Part shown: piece after piece, positions 40,301 to 50,330 of the stretch
Position numbering within the stretch: position 1 is the first letter of the stretch
Layout of the letters: each line of letters opens with the position of its first letter
Source of the DNA: Cordia subcordata
Taxonomy: Eukaryota > Streptophyta > Magnoliopsida > Boraginales > Cordiaceae
Length of the DNA stretch: 64,000 nucleotides
Direction of reading: 5' to 3'
Assembly: GCA_028554755.1 (NCBI GenBank)
Contig: JAPTOF010000016.1
Span: 7,477,001 to 7,541,000, forward strand
Notes under the pieces: generated by a model
Database searches by the model: none
What the model was told of the DNA's origin: nothing
Seen by the model: only the letters and a program-made list of their open reading frames with translations
Position numbers and translations under genes: made by a program

Positions 40301-41268
40301 TAGAAGATCATTGCCTAGAAAGACTTTCCTTTCTCTTTTGGAATAAGAAGAGAACCAATCACACCTAGAACACATATGGAATGTTACACCAGTATCAAGA
40401 ATCCATTGATTATGCCACTGTGATGCACTCACAGTCAAAACATCCCTGGTACTACTCGAGTTATCTCCACCACTGTCAGTGCTCTCCATCACATTAGTTA
40501 AATTCTCCACCTTTTTTTTTCCCTTTTTTAGTGTTGGACATTCTTTCTTAATGTGACCTTTCTCACCACACTTGAAACAGCGTAGCTTTCTTGCTCTTAA
40601 TTTTAACCTTGACTTGCTTTTCTTTCTACCCGAAAATCGCCCTCTATTCTTCGATCTCCCTCTACTCACTAAACCTTCCCCATGAACTTCTTCTCTATGT
40701 CCCGGAATATGTGTTTGAAGATCTTTCGATTTTAATGAAGCAATCACATCTTCAAAGGTAATTTTATCCCTCCCGTACAACATAGTGCCACAGAGTTCAT
40801 ATGTGAAGGCGGTAAGGAACATAATAGGATCATAGCTTGGTCTTCGTCATCAATTTTAACACCCACATCCTTCAAAGCAATAAAACAAGAGGTAAACTCA
40901 TCAAGGTGTTACTTTAGTGATGTACTTTTTTTCATTCTAAGATGATACAATCGCTTCTTCAAGTAGAGTTGATTTGTGAGAGATTTAGATGCATACAATT
41001 CCACCAAAGTATTCCAAGCCTCAACTACTGTTGCCTTCTCAGTAATCTCTAGCAATACTTCATTCGTCACGATCATATGTATTACACTCAAGGCATTCTC
41101 TTCGAGTTCTTGTCTCGCTATTGGTTTTGTCTTCTCTAGGGTCACTTCTTCAATGACTTTCCAAAGTCCTTGCATTGTCATAAATGCCTTGAATATGATC
41201 CTCCATAGACTGAAACTCATTCTCCCGTTAAACTTCTCGATTTCAAACTTTCCACCTGTGAAAGGCAT
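37308..41268 (-). pseudogene. Copia gag-pol polyprotein, broken
   Basis: Pieces in order on the minus strand: gag N-terminus (41268-40909, KFEIEKFNGRMSFSLWR); gag C-terminus with zinc knuckle CFKCGEKGHIKKECP, protease with the D-T-G triad in WILDTGV, and the integrase zinc region LWHKRLGHMS (40822-39911); integrase core LLRTDNGLEY (39745-39554) and its C-terminal part PFGLWSGKPADYARLRVFGC (39437-39042); reverse transcriptase blocks (38910-38462, 38207-37758); and RNase H with VEAEYMAITEAVKEAMWLKG and FCDSQSVIHLTKN (37721-37434, continuing past a stop to 37308). Frameshifts and stops separate the pieces, and the RT centre near 38210-38460 is badly damaged. No functional product is expected. 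Confidence 0.9.
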
Positions 41269-42127
41269 CTTCGTTTGCTAAAAACTCACATGTCAGGATG
41301 GAATTTGGCTCAACGGACTGCAAAAACGGATTCAACATGTTGAAAAACCTTAGGAACGCCCCCGGTCAACTTTGGTCAACACCAGTCAAAGTCAAACATG
41401 TTGGTCAAAGTCAACACCATCCCTAAAACACGTACTTCATAGCAGAATCTGGAAAAACGGAGCCCAAAAATGGACTCAACACGTCAAAAAACATGGTGTA
41501 AAGCTCTGGTCAAACTAGGTCAACCCTCGGTCAATGGTCAACGGTCAAAGTCAAACCCTGGTCAAACAGGTCAACTAGTCAGATTTTCTTTTCTAGACTC
41601 AATAGCAAGGCCTCAAAGGAAATAAATATTTTTTCTTTGGTCTTAAAATAGAAGCTCGGCCCAAAAATATTTTTTTTTTTACCTTTTGATTAAACTAAGC
41701 CCAAACAAAAAAGTTTCAAAGCCCAAGTCCCAAGACCCAAGACCCAAAAGACCTAACCAAATCTGGACAAGGACGTTACCCAGGCCCAATCCAAAAAACC
41801 CAGACCCAAAGCCCAAAACCCAAACCCTAAACCTACTTTACAAACTTGAACCAATTCCCAAAAAAAAAAAGTACCTGGATACCTAAAACCAACCTCAAGA
41901 GCACGCGAACTCTATCTTCTTCTCTTGTTCTTCAAACCCAAACACGAACCATGACCCGCCAATGTAATCTTCCACTCCAGTCACCAACGCTCAATGTAGA
42001 CAACACAGGAGCACTCCTCTCCGAGCAAAGACCTTTGTTGGTTAGGCACCGTTTGGTTTGAGTAATTTTGGTTTCACAGTGAGTTTTGATTTTTGTTTTT
42101 TCACTTAAGTAGCAGATTAGTACCTAA

Positions 42128-42140
42128 GCTCTAGATACCA
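42128..42140 (-). other. Copia primer binding site
   Basis: TGGTATCTAGAGC on the minus strand, a few bases inside the 5' LTR. It matches the usual TGGTATCAGAGC complement of initiator tRNA-Met with one inserted T. Confidence 0.8.
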
Positions 42141-42143
42141 GTT

Positions 42144-42495
42144 TGTTGTGGAAAAACATGCAAAAATGAAGAATATGAGAAGAAAATGAACACAAGAGAA
42201 TTACGTGATTCTGCATTAAAGCTTATGTCCATGGGCAGCACAGAATAATTTATTATTGATCACGAATACTAAAAGGCTTACTCTGGTTTCTCTCACACCC
42301 ATAATACTATGTGCTAGCCCTTATTTATTAAACATAAGTATCCTAATCAGTATTCTATAAGGAAAAAGAAACAGTATACTACAAGAAAAATGACATATAT
42401 TAATTATGTATTGTTATGGTAATAAGCAAACAAGGTAAATGCTAATAAGGAAATCTGCCATTCTTGTTGCCCAAGAATACGGGCCACATTTAACA
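42144..42495 (-). repeat. Copia 5' LTR
   Basis: 352 bp, TGTTGTGG...TTAACA on the plus strand, keeping TG/CA-type inverted ends (TGTT...AACA). It is the partner of 36885-37237; scattered substitutions and indels show an old insertion. Confidence 0.9.
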
Positions 42496-43935
42496 GACAA
42501 TAACATGAATAATGCTCATGTTATTGTCGAAGTAAAGGCAGATGACGTATATATCCCGTAACGAAGCAGTGATTTCCAGCGTGATTGCGCTGTTCCTGAC
42601 TTGAATGCCGAACCATTACATTACGTTGCTGGGAGTGACATACCAGGGCCATCTCATAGTGTAAGGGTGGACTTAAACATGGATACATTTCAGTCCGAAC
42701 CCGACGAAGAAGATGAGGATAAGTCTCTGAACGAGAATAATGTTTGGTATGATGATGATGAGGTATTCAATGGTAATGAAAACACTGGGAACATTAATGC
42801 CAAATGTGAGGGGCCGTCAGGTGGTACGGGGTCCACTGGCGGTGCGATACTTATGCACAATGTACATGAAACTGCTCAGCTCCACACCATTAGTCAAGAA
42901 TATTATATGAAGAGTATGGAGAAGCACAAAACGCAAGCATTTTGGGACGAGAATGAGAAAGAATTGGCCAAAGGAACGGTTTTCTTGTAGAAGAAGGACG
43001 TGATTCAGGCGGTTCAGATGTACTCAATAAAGGTACAAAGTGAATACAAAGTCAAAAGGTCTGTACCAGATTTATGGGTTGTTTGTTGTGTAAATCCTTC
43101 CAACCTTACAAATCCATGTAGGTGGAAATTACGGGCAATTTGGAAATTCACGCACCGCCAATTTGAAATAACAAAGTATTGGAACGTGCATAATTACTTC
43201 GGTGATAGACGAAGGTCCGACCATAAAAATGTTACCGCTGCCCTAGTCGGATATAAGGTTATGCACTTCGTAGAATACAAGCCTGATTTCGATGTGTGTT
43301 TTGTATGAGCACACAATATGGACACCTTTCACGTGAACATTTCATACAGAAAGGCATGGCGTGGCTAAAATAAGGCCATCGAAATGGTGTATGGCGATTG
43401 GGACGAGTCATACCAGTTACTTCCTCAATTTTTTAAAGTTGTCAAGGCAACTAATCCAGGGACATTTGTAGCATACAAGTTCTTCCAAGGGTCGACGCAA
43501 GGAACTAAAATTTTTTATTATGTGTTTTGGGCGTTTGCACCATGCATTGCAGCATGAAAGCATTGTTGTCCAGTGCTTTCTCTCGACGATACTCACCTGC
43601 GCAGGCAATATAAGGGGCATCTTCTAACAGCATTGACAGCTGATGCAAGTGGTTAGATTTTCTCGTTGGCGTTTGCAGTTGTCGATGCAGAGATAACCAG
43701 TAGCTAGCCATGGTTCCGTCAACTAGTATGGATGCATTTTCTCCATGATATGGATAAGATTTGTATAGTGTCTGATAGACATGCAGGAATTTTTACTGCC
43801 GTATATCGTATCTCATTTGATGGACAATTGCGGGTGAAGCATCGGATATGCTTAAGGCACCTCAAAAGTAATGTCATGAAACAGTTCCACGACTAGTATA
43901 TAAAAAACTTATGTTGGAGAGCTGGTAAGGAAAAT
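42496..43935 (+). pseudogene. MULE (MuDR-like) transposase remnant (right of copia insertion)
   Basis: Continues the frame cut at 36884. An acidic stretch (EPDEEDEDKSL, 42601-42989) is followed by a stop. Next comes the MuDR DNA-binding-type region (DVIQAVQMYSIKVQSEYKVK, PCRWKLRAIWKF, HRQFEITKYWNVHNY; 42991-43305). Then, with several frame changes, the catalytic region follows (NPGTFVAYKF, FWAFAPCIAA, KGHLLTALTADASG, FSLAFAVVDAE, ICIVSDRHAGI; 43384-43790). These blocks match plant MULE transposases in order. The C-terminal SWIM zinc finger and the terminal inverted repeats were not found. It is inactive. Confidence 0.8.
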
Positions 43936-44179
43936 CAAGTCCGCAAACATAGATCGAGAGATGTTAACTAATAGTGTATATCTTTTCATAAAAATGCACA
44001 TTAAACTAGACATATAAATAAACCTATAAATTAACTACCCTTCCGAAAAGATAGAACTATAGCCTAAACATTTTTTTTTAATATAAAAAAAGAACAAAAC
44101 CAGCTCCTATAAGACGGAGCTAGTAGGTTTTTTCAATTTTGGTTTAATCTTGGGTTCCTCAAGCCCTCAATCTTGTAGG

Positions 44180-44200
44180 AGGAAATGAGACACAACAATT
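44180..44200. repeat. SINE target-site duplication, left
   Basis: AGGAAATGAGACACAACAATT; 20 of 21 bases match 44454-44474. Confidence 0.85.
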
Positions 44201-44453
44201 GCCCCCAAGGGCATAGGTGAGTTGGTAAGTGGCCAGGTGATTGGGGTGGAAACACTCCGACAACGCGGGTTCGAATTCGTGTTGTGGCAGTTCTCTGCTG
44301 AAATATTGTGGGGGCTGCTGCTGGGTTCGTGATCCGTTGGTCCTCTTTCTGGCAGGGCTGTTACTTATACACATCCCTGATTTACAACCCACCTGGTCAT
44401 GAGGCCTTTGGCACAGGTGAAAAAGGGATTCGCCTTCGGACTAACCCTTTTAA
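44201..44453 (+). mobile_element. tRNA-derived SINE
   Basis: A 253-bp element with internal pol III promoter: A box TAGGTGAGTTGG (44214-44225) and B box GGTTCGAATTC (44268-44278), at the spacing found in tRNA-derived plant SINEs. It is flanked by 21-bp direct repeats (44180-44200 and 44454-44474) differing at one base, so the insertion is recent. It ends in CTTTTAA rather than a long A-tail. Frames of 77-88 codons across it are not genes. Confidence 0.88.
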
Positions 44454-44474
44454 AGGAAATGAGACACAACCATT
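44454..44474. repeat. SINE target-site duplication, right
   Basis: AGGAAATGAGACACAACCATT; the partner of 44180-44200, with one mismatch. Confidence 0.85.
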
Positions 44475-45229
44475 ATATGTAGGACGGCTGCATTTCAAAA
44501 TAGCATTAACTTCAGCTTGGTTGCACCCGTCTGTAGCAAAAAGACACAGCCATGCCTTTTTTTTTTTCAACTAAAGAGAGGCTACGTGAGATAATTAAAT
44601 AAATTTAATGAAAGAGACCCTTTTGATGTCATCTCCAATAATCGAGGATCAGGAGTTTTTATAATATAGTGGCTTTCAAGGCGGAAAATAATTAGTCCAT
44701 AGTCGCCATCGATCTTTTGCATCATTTGCCTCAAAGTTAACACTAGCTGCTTAATCTTGACCTATTGAAGGGGCCAAGTCCACATTCTTACACTAATCAT
44801 CTCTTACCAAATTTGCTGATGTAGTTGATTAGATTCCAAAGATTACTGCCCAAATCAAAGTTCTTCTCTAAATGCTAAAGCAATTAAAAAATGAGGATTC
44901 CTTAAAACGAAGAGCGTAAAATATGCTCGATCCTGTGATTTAACTAAAGTGTGTCGAATCTCCCGTATAATCTAAGGTTGGATGCCTAATAAACGTAGCA
45001 GAGTTTATCAAAATAAGCAAACATTATTCATGACTGTAGTCTGTATAGTACATTATCAAAGCTAGACCTCAAAAAAATGATTGTAAATACTAAAATCTAA
45101 AATTATGAATTTTGGGCCATCATAATCTGCAAACCAGCAACCTGCAAGACAGAGAAGACAAGAAGAGCGGGATGAGACCTCGATGCCTTCTGTCCCGCAC
45201 GTTACTGTTGTCCCAAAATTAATAGTAAT
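44475..45229. other. Intergenic DNA, includes the 3' flank of the first LEA-2 gene
   Basis: No gene was recognised. The right end, next to the minus-strand stop at 45230, is probably 3' UTR. Confidence 0.4.
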
Positions 45230-45904
45230 CTACAAAGAAAACTTGTTATCGCAGCTCAGATCCTGAATCTGCTGCGTGTTTATATTGAGCGACATGGTGC
45301 AAGTCATCCTAGCATGAACAGTCTTCTTGATGATAATATGAACCTTGCCAGTGATTCTTGTTTGTGTGCTCACAGGTAAAACCCCTAAACGCAAATCATT
45401 GGCCAGCCTCGGCACGCCTACGATCCTCTCGACCATGGCATCAATGGTAACGTTCATTCTCAGCGTTCGTCTCGCCCTGGCGTTCCCCGCCGGCGTCCGA
45501 GCGTCGCCGATGACGACGCTGTCGTAGGACACGCTCGTGGTGGCGCTGTTGAATTTAAACGAGGCCGCGTTGCGATTCTTCATCGACATATCGGCGATGA
45601 TCGTTAAATTCATGCCGGGTTGTAGATTTGACCACATAACATTAGACCAGCCATCGATTGTTAAGGAGTTCAATCTCATCGTTGGGTCTTTGACACGAAA
45701 CACGGTGAATATTAACACAATTAGGACGATCACCAGGATTAGCATCGTCGCGCATGTGCAGCCGCAGCAGTACTTGATCCGTCTCCGGCGCCGATTCTTC
45801 TTTAACTGATCCTCTCCAGTCGATGGTGCAGCAACTTCTGTGTCTGGGTGGATTCTCTCGGAGGCCGGGGCCAACGGCCTTACTTGCTCTTTCGCAGCTG
45901 CCAT
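45230..45904 (-). CDS. LEA-2 / NDR1-HIN1-like (NHL) membrane protein, 224 aa
   Basis: Intronless plant LEA-2 superfamily protein, a group linked to stress and defence at the plasma membrane; its molecular activity is unknown. The N-terminus is cytosolic and Pro/Glu-rich, followed by a basic run NRRRRR with Cys-rich YCCGCTC (possible lipidation). Then come one transmembrane helix (about 52-69, MLILVIVLIVLIFTVF) and an extracellular LEA-2 beta domain from FRVKDPTMRL to the end (MNLTIIADMSMKNRN, SYDSVVIGDA, ITGKVHIIIKK, CTMSLNI). Length is normal for the family. The start is the first ATG, with no upstream extension. A second, diverged member of the family lies 3.3 kb to the right on the same strand. 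Confidence 0.93.
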   Translation of the reverse strand: MAAAKEQVRPLAPASERIHPDTEVAAPSTGEDQLKKNRRRRRIKYCCGCTCATMLILVIVLIVLIFTVFRVKDPTMRLNSLTIDGWSNVMWSNLQPGMNLTIIADMSMKNRNAASFKFNSATTSVSYDSVVIGDARTPAGNARARRTLRMNVTIDAMVERIVGVPRLANDLRLGVLPVSTQTRITGKVHIIIKKTVHARMTCTMSLNINTQQIQDLSCDNKFSL

Positions 45905-47583
45905 ACCTACAACACCAGTCTGGCTTACAGGGTCGGGAACTAACTTATTCCTAGAATACCAGCCTAGCTTGTGGGCTCCAGAGTTTGGGTTCAGGACGTG
46001 ACGGAGATGAACGAGATGTATTGGTGTTGTGTGGTTAGTTTAGGACGTTAAATAAGCACAAAGTTTTATGAGCGTCTTGACTCTTGATTCGTTTGTTTTC
46101 AGACGCGTATGCGCGTTTGGTTATTTGACTTGGGATGATATTTGCATACGTTAGTCGAGAAAGACTGGGTTAATGACACGCATGTGTGAATATTAATATG
46201 CCCGATTAAAAGAAGCTTCTGATTCTTTTGTAAATTCTCATGCTGATTAAATTAATTAGTCACATTTAATATTTTAACATTCGCGTTCATGTCAAATCAG
46301 ACACTGAATATGACTGGAAATTTAGAGTATATGAATTAAAGAAATACAGAAATTTTTTATATGTTATTATAATATTGCTCTTTCACTACAAGATATAATT
46401 TCAATAGTTACAATTATTTTAAATCCTAATTACATCTATAATTGTAATAATAAACTTTGGTTTAATCGTAACAAATATTAATGTAACCAAAAAAAAAAAA
46501 AATAGTGTTGCGCTTAAAAATATAACTAATATTTGTTACATTTGAACATATAGCTAATATTCAAAATTCTTAATATGTAATATATGCTATTTGAAAGTTC
46601 TCTAAAATGATTAATGGTTGGTCGGATTTCTATTACCACCTCTTGAGCAATTGTTATTTATTGACTAGGCCGCCATAATCAACGAAACAAAATACTAGCG
46701 AGTAACGGGTATAATCCAAGAAATGAAACTTCTTTGGTAGACGATAAGGCATGAAAATAATATATTAGATTTTGATTAAAAAATATGTATCGCAGATGTC
46801 ATATTTTAATTGATCTACGTTTTCTTTATTATTCGTATCTTTATTTTTTCTAATGGTATGGCGGGCTGCTACGTATGTAGGAATCGGTCTACACATGGAA
46901 GATAAGCAGAAATTGCGTATTCTATAGCATAGTACTATTGTTTACTTTAGCTGACAACATAAGACTTTCAAGTGTCTCTATGTACTTAACTAGGAAAAAA
47001 AAGGAAAGGGAAGAAGGAAAAAAAAAAAAAAGAAAAGTCTCTCGAGACTCAAATACTGATCCACACATTGAGAAATTCAATTAACAACGGCAGAGTTTTT
47101 TTAGTTAAAAACTCATTTATTCGCTTATTTTTAGATATTCTCTTGAAAATAAAATTTATTTTTTTTATTTTTGAAATTTGTGACATAATTAGTTTTTAAG
47201 TCAAAATTCATAAACAAATTTAACAACCTAGACGTGTGATCTGCACATAAATTAATAATTTGGAAGTACACGATTCAGTCAAATAGGTCCAATCCACAAT
47301 CAAAAAAACTTTATTTATGTCTGTCCAAATTGTTAATTTTTGATAATTTTTTACTTGAGAAGTGACTATATCGCAAATTGTAAAAATAAAATATTAATTT
47401 ATTACATTTTAAATTTAAGAAATTTAATTATCAAAATAGTTAAAAACTCGATTTTTTATTGGTTAGATGATAATGAGAAAGTAACTAGAAGGAAGAATGC
47501 TTACGAGCAGCAATTGGTGTGACCATTGTAGACATTCCGCTCAAAAGCATTAAAAATAATTCTTAATTAATTTATTTATTTAC
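45905..47583. other. LEA-2 upstream region and AT-rich intergenic DNA
   Basis: Contains the presumed promoter of the minus-strand LEA-2 gene (45905 upward). CACTACAAGA at about 46385 resembles a CACTA-element terminus, but no partner was found. No gene was recognised. Confidence 0.4.
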
Positions 47584-48008
47584 GGTGCGTTTGATTTGCT
47601 TATTTTTTGTTTTCATAGAAAATGAAAATTAAGATAAAAAATTTATTTGGCTAACCATTTTTGTTTTCATTTTCAAACAAGGGATAAACAGTTTTCTAAA
47701 AAAATATCAAAAAAGTATTTTTTTAAAACAAGATGACAATTTTGTAAAATAACTCAAAAAAATAAAGAAAATAATGTGACAATTTTGTAAATAATTCAAA
47801 AAATTTAGAAAATAAGGTAATAGTTTTGAAAATATATCAAAAAACTTTAAAAATAAAGTGACAATTTATAAATAAATATAAAAAAATACTTTTATTAATC
47901 AAACACATTCTCTAAATTTTAGAAAACAAACAATAAAAATTACTTTCAAAAAATAAAAATAAAAACTAAAAACTAAAAAATGAAAACAGAAATCAAGCAA
48001 ACTAAACT
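47584..48008. mobile_element. MITE-like inverted repeat element
   Basis: Left GTGCGTTTGATTTGCTTATT...GTTTTCAT pairs with right ATGAAAACAGAAATCAAGCA-AACTAAAC around AT-rich DNA with TGACAATTT(G)TAAA repeats. The borders are approximate. Confidence 0.55.
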
Positions 48009-48350
48009 GTAGCGTTAACTTCTCAGCTTCATAGCATGTGTTTCCATGGTCATCATCATGTTTCGTCCAAGGACCGTCGTCCAAGATGTGGTCTCTCTAG
48101 AGACTTTCAAATCAGACAGAGGTGACAAATTAAAGAGAACAAAGAAAATTGAAAGTGTTGCTATAAAGGCCAAAGACCACCAAGATTGAAAAAGTTCTAG
48201 CGTTGAAATCACCCAGAATAAATTTATTGTTGTGGAACTATTAGCAAGAATTTCCTCTCTGAATTAAATAGCAGCTCTTACATATTTTTGTTAAATTTAT
48301 ACATTAGATATGCTACCTTTTTGGAATTCTTGTATACCATTTTAGAATTA

Positions 48351-48760
48351 GGATAAATCACTCATTTAGTGCCATACTTTTAACTCTTTTAGCAATTAAG
48401 TTTGTTATCTTTAAAACGTAACAGTTTAGTCCCTTATCTTTACAATTAATGAAGCCTTTAGTTCCATGTTTAAAAAACATAAAAAATAGAACATGTTTAA
48501 GTCCCTTATTCTTGCAATTTTTGACTATATTAACCCCTTATCTTCAATATTCGTGACATTGTTAATCTCCTATCTTCATAATTTGTCACAACATCAGTTC
48601 CCAACTTCATTATTTAAATAACTTTTTGAGTTTAGGACTGACGATGTCAAAAGTTGCAAAAATAAGAAACTGACTTGTTGCATGTTAAAGAAAAGGGATT
48701 TGGATTTTCTTATAAAAAAAATCAAAGATAAAAGACCAAATGAGTCATTTATCTTAAAAT
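48351..48760. mobile_element. MITE-like inverted repeat element
   Basis: Left AGGATAAATCACTCATTTAG pairs with right CAAATGAGTCATTTATCTTA. The interior is built from TTAGTCCCTTATCTT-type motifs. There are no coding features. Confidence 0.6.
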
Positions 48761-49201
48761 TATTATCATTAAACCAGAAAAATTATCAATAATAATTAAA
48801 GGCATATAATTGAAGAAATTTACATAATATAAAAAAAATATTTTTCAATTTTTTCACACCCCTAGGAATGTATTTACACCTTATCTCAAATCAAAGGAAA
48901 AAATATGCACTACTTTTAAAGTCAAACAAAGAATTGGATCAATTTACTTAATATGTTTATTAAAACCAATGGCGGAACTAGTGTGCAACGGAACAACTAC
49001 ACCAAATTACTTTACCTTCTTCGTTAAAAACTAAAAGTGGAGCCGTGTGCGATGTCTTTTAAACGACCAGAGTATTTGCGAGTATTGAAATTAAAGAGTA
49101 TTATGCGACTTTAACAAAATACAGAGTAAAATACTCAAATTGAAAAAACAAAGACTGCGAACAACGCCCAGCCCAAAAAAAAAAAAAAATGAGAACAACA
49201 C

Positions 49202-49837
49202 TTAGCTGCATTGCAATTCCCGGAAGGCATGGCTCGTCAAATTCAGCGTCATGGTACAAGACAATATTGCAGTCCTACAACGTTTGATAATCTTGATGAT
49301 GGTCTCAACTTCACCCTTCAACTTGGTATAGCTACCCAGCAGCAACAATCCTGAACCAATATCAGTACTGCTAATAAAATTTGTATTACTTTTCTGTGAT
49401 TCATTTGCTCTCACTTGTATTGCAACGCTCATTTTCTTAGTCTCTCTAGCCTTAACAACCCCGCCATTAACGTTGGCAACACCAATTATTACATCTCCAT
49501 ATAAAACGCTAATGGTGCTGCTGTTATGGAGCATGAACCGACCAAAGTTTGTGTTTTCAATCTTTAACTCTGCAACCATGGCCATGTTCAATGAACCTGT
49601 TCCATGTTGGAAGCTTTTTACTTGTGCTGCACTTAATTTAATGTCGGGAGAATTTATGCGCAACAAAGTTAATCCAAGAATTAAGGTTGCTATGCTTAGT
49701 GTAACAATTGTAGCGAGGATGTACACCAAACTCTTGTTGCTTCTTGGCTGCTTGTGAATGTTTGGCCTGAATGTTGGTAACTCTTCGTCGGCTCTTGCTG
49801 CTGGTGCTGATCGAATTACATGGTCATCGGCAGCCAT
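49202..49837 (-). CDS. LEA-2 / NDR1-HIN1-like (NHL) membrane protein, 211 aa
   Basis: Intronless second member of the LEA-2 family here. It has a cytosolic N-terminus ending in a basic PRSNKS, a transmembrane helix about 37-59 (LVYILATIVTLSIATLILGL), then the family start LLRINSPDIKL and the LEA-2 beta domain (VAELKIENTNFGRF, ISVLYGDVIIGVANV, TKLKGEVETIIKIIKR, CTMTLNLTS), ending RELQCS. It is clearly diverged from the gene at 45230-45904, so this is not a recent duplicate. It lacks the Cys cluster before the helix. Function unknown; probably at the plasma membrane. Confidence 0.92.
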   Translation of the reverse strand: MAADDHVIRSAPAARADEELPTFRPNIHKQPRSNKSLVYILATIVTLSIATLILGLTLLRINSPDIKLSAAQVKSFQHGTGSLNMAMVAELKIENTNFGRFMLHNSSTISVLYGDVIIGVANVNGGVVKARETKKMSVAIQVRANESQKSNTNFISSTDIGSGLLLLGSYTKLKGEVETIIKIIKRCRTAILSCTMTLNLTSHAFRELQCS

Positions 49838-50100
49838 CTTTTCAGACTTCTCAAGTAGGCGTTTGTTATCAGGATGTACGAGTAACAGGAACTAGGATTA
49901 GATGCGGCTCAAGAATCGAGTTCGGTTCCGGTCTTTTGTTTTGGATCTTACTCGGTGGTTGGATTATAAACTAGTTTTTTTAGTGATTGGGTTATGCTAA
50001 TTAAGTTTTCTCGTATCACAAATTAAAGAAAAGGTAAATATTTGTTATTTTCTGTTGTATTCCGTTTTAGAACTAGAGTATTTTAAGTAACCTTAAATTT

Positions 50101-50330
50101 AGGGTTCATTTGGATTAGTTTTTTTTAACAATTTTTAAAAAATAATTTTTTTTAGAAGTTAAAAATTTTGACTTTTAAAGAAAACTGCATTTGAAAAAAA
50201 TTGTATTTGAACTTTTTTTTAGAATTTCAACTGTTTTGAAAGCCAAATTAAATAGTTATTACAAATTTAATATAATTTTTTCAAAAAAAAATAATTTTTC
50301 TTAAAAAAAAAACTAATCCAAAATGACCCT
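50101..50330. mobile_element. MITE with GGATTAGTTTTTTT terminal inverted repeats
   Basis: The left end AGGGTTCATTTGGATTAGTT and the reverse complement of the right end (AGGGTCATTTTGGATTAGTT) match for about 28 bp, around 170 bp of T/A-rich DNA. The ends resemble those in CDPK intron 1 and in an RBOH intron. No clear target duplication. Confidence 0.75.

Larger units (their letters stand above)
36885..42495 (-). mobile_element. Ty1/copia LTR retrotransposon, structurally complete, coding-dead
   Basis: About 5.6 kb on the minus strand, with LTRs at both ends (5' LTR 42144-42495, 3' LTR 36885-37237). A PBS to initiator Met tRNA and a purine tract sit at the expected places. Flanking 5-mers are GATAA (36880-36884) and GACAA (42496-42500), a target duplication with one mismatch. 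Domain order is gag, protease, integrase, RT, RNase H, which defines copia. The LTRs differ at many positions and the polyprotein frame is broken repeatedly, so it is old and inactive. It is inserted in a MULE in opposite orientation. Confidence 0.93.

Noticed and set aside
44159..44574. 77- and 88-codon frames around 44.3 kb
   Set aside because: They sit on the tRNA-derived SINE, which explains the sequence.
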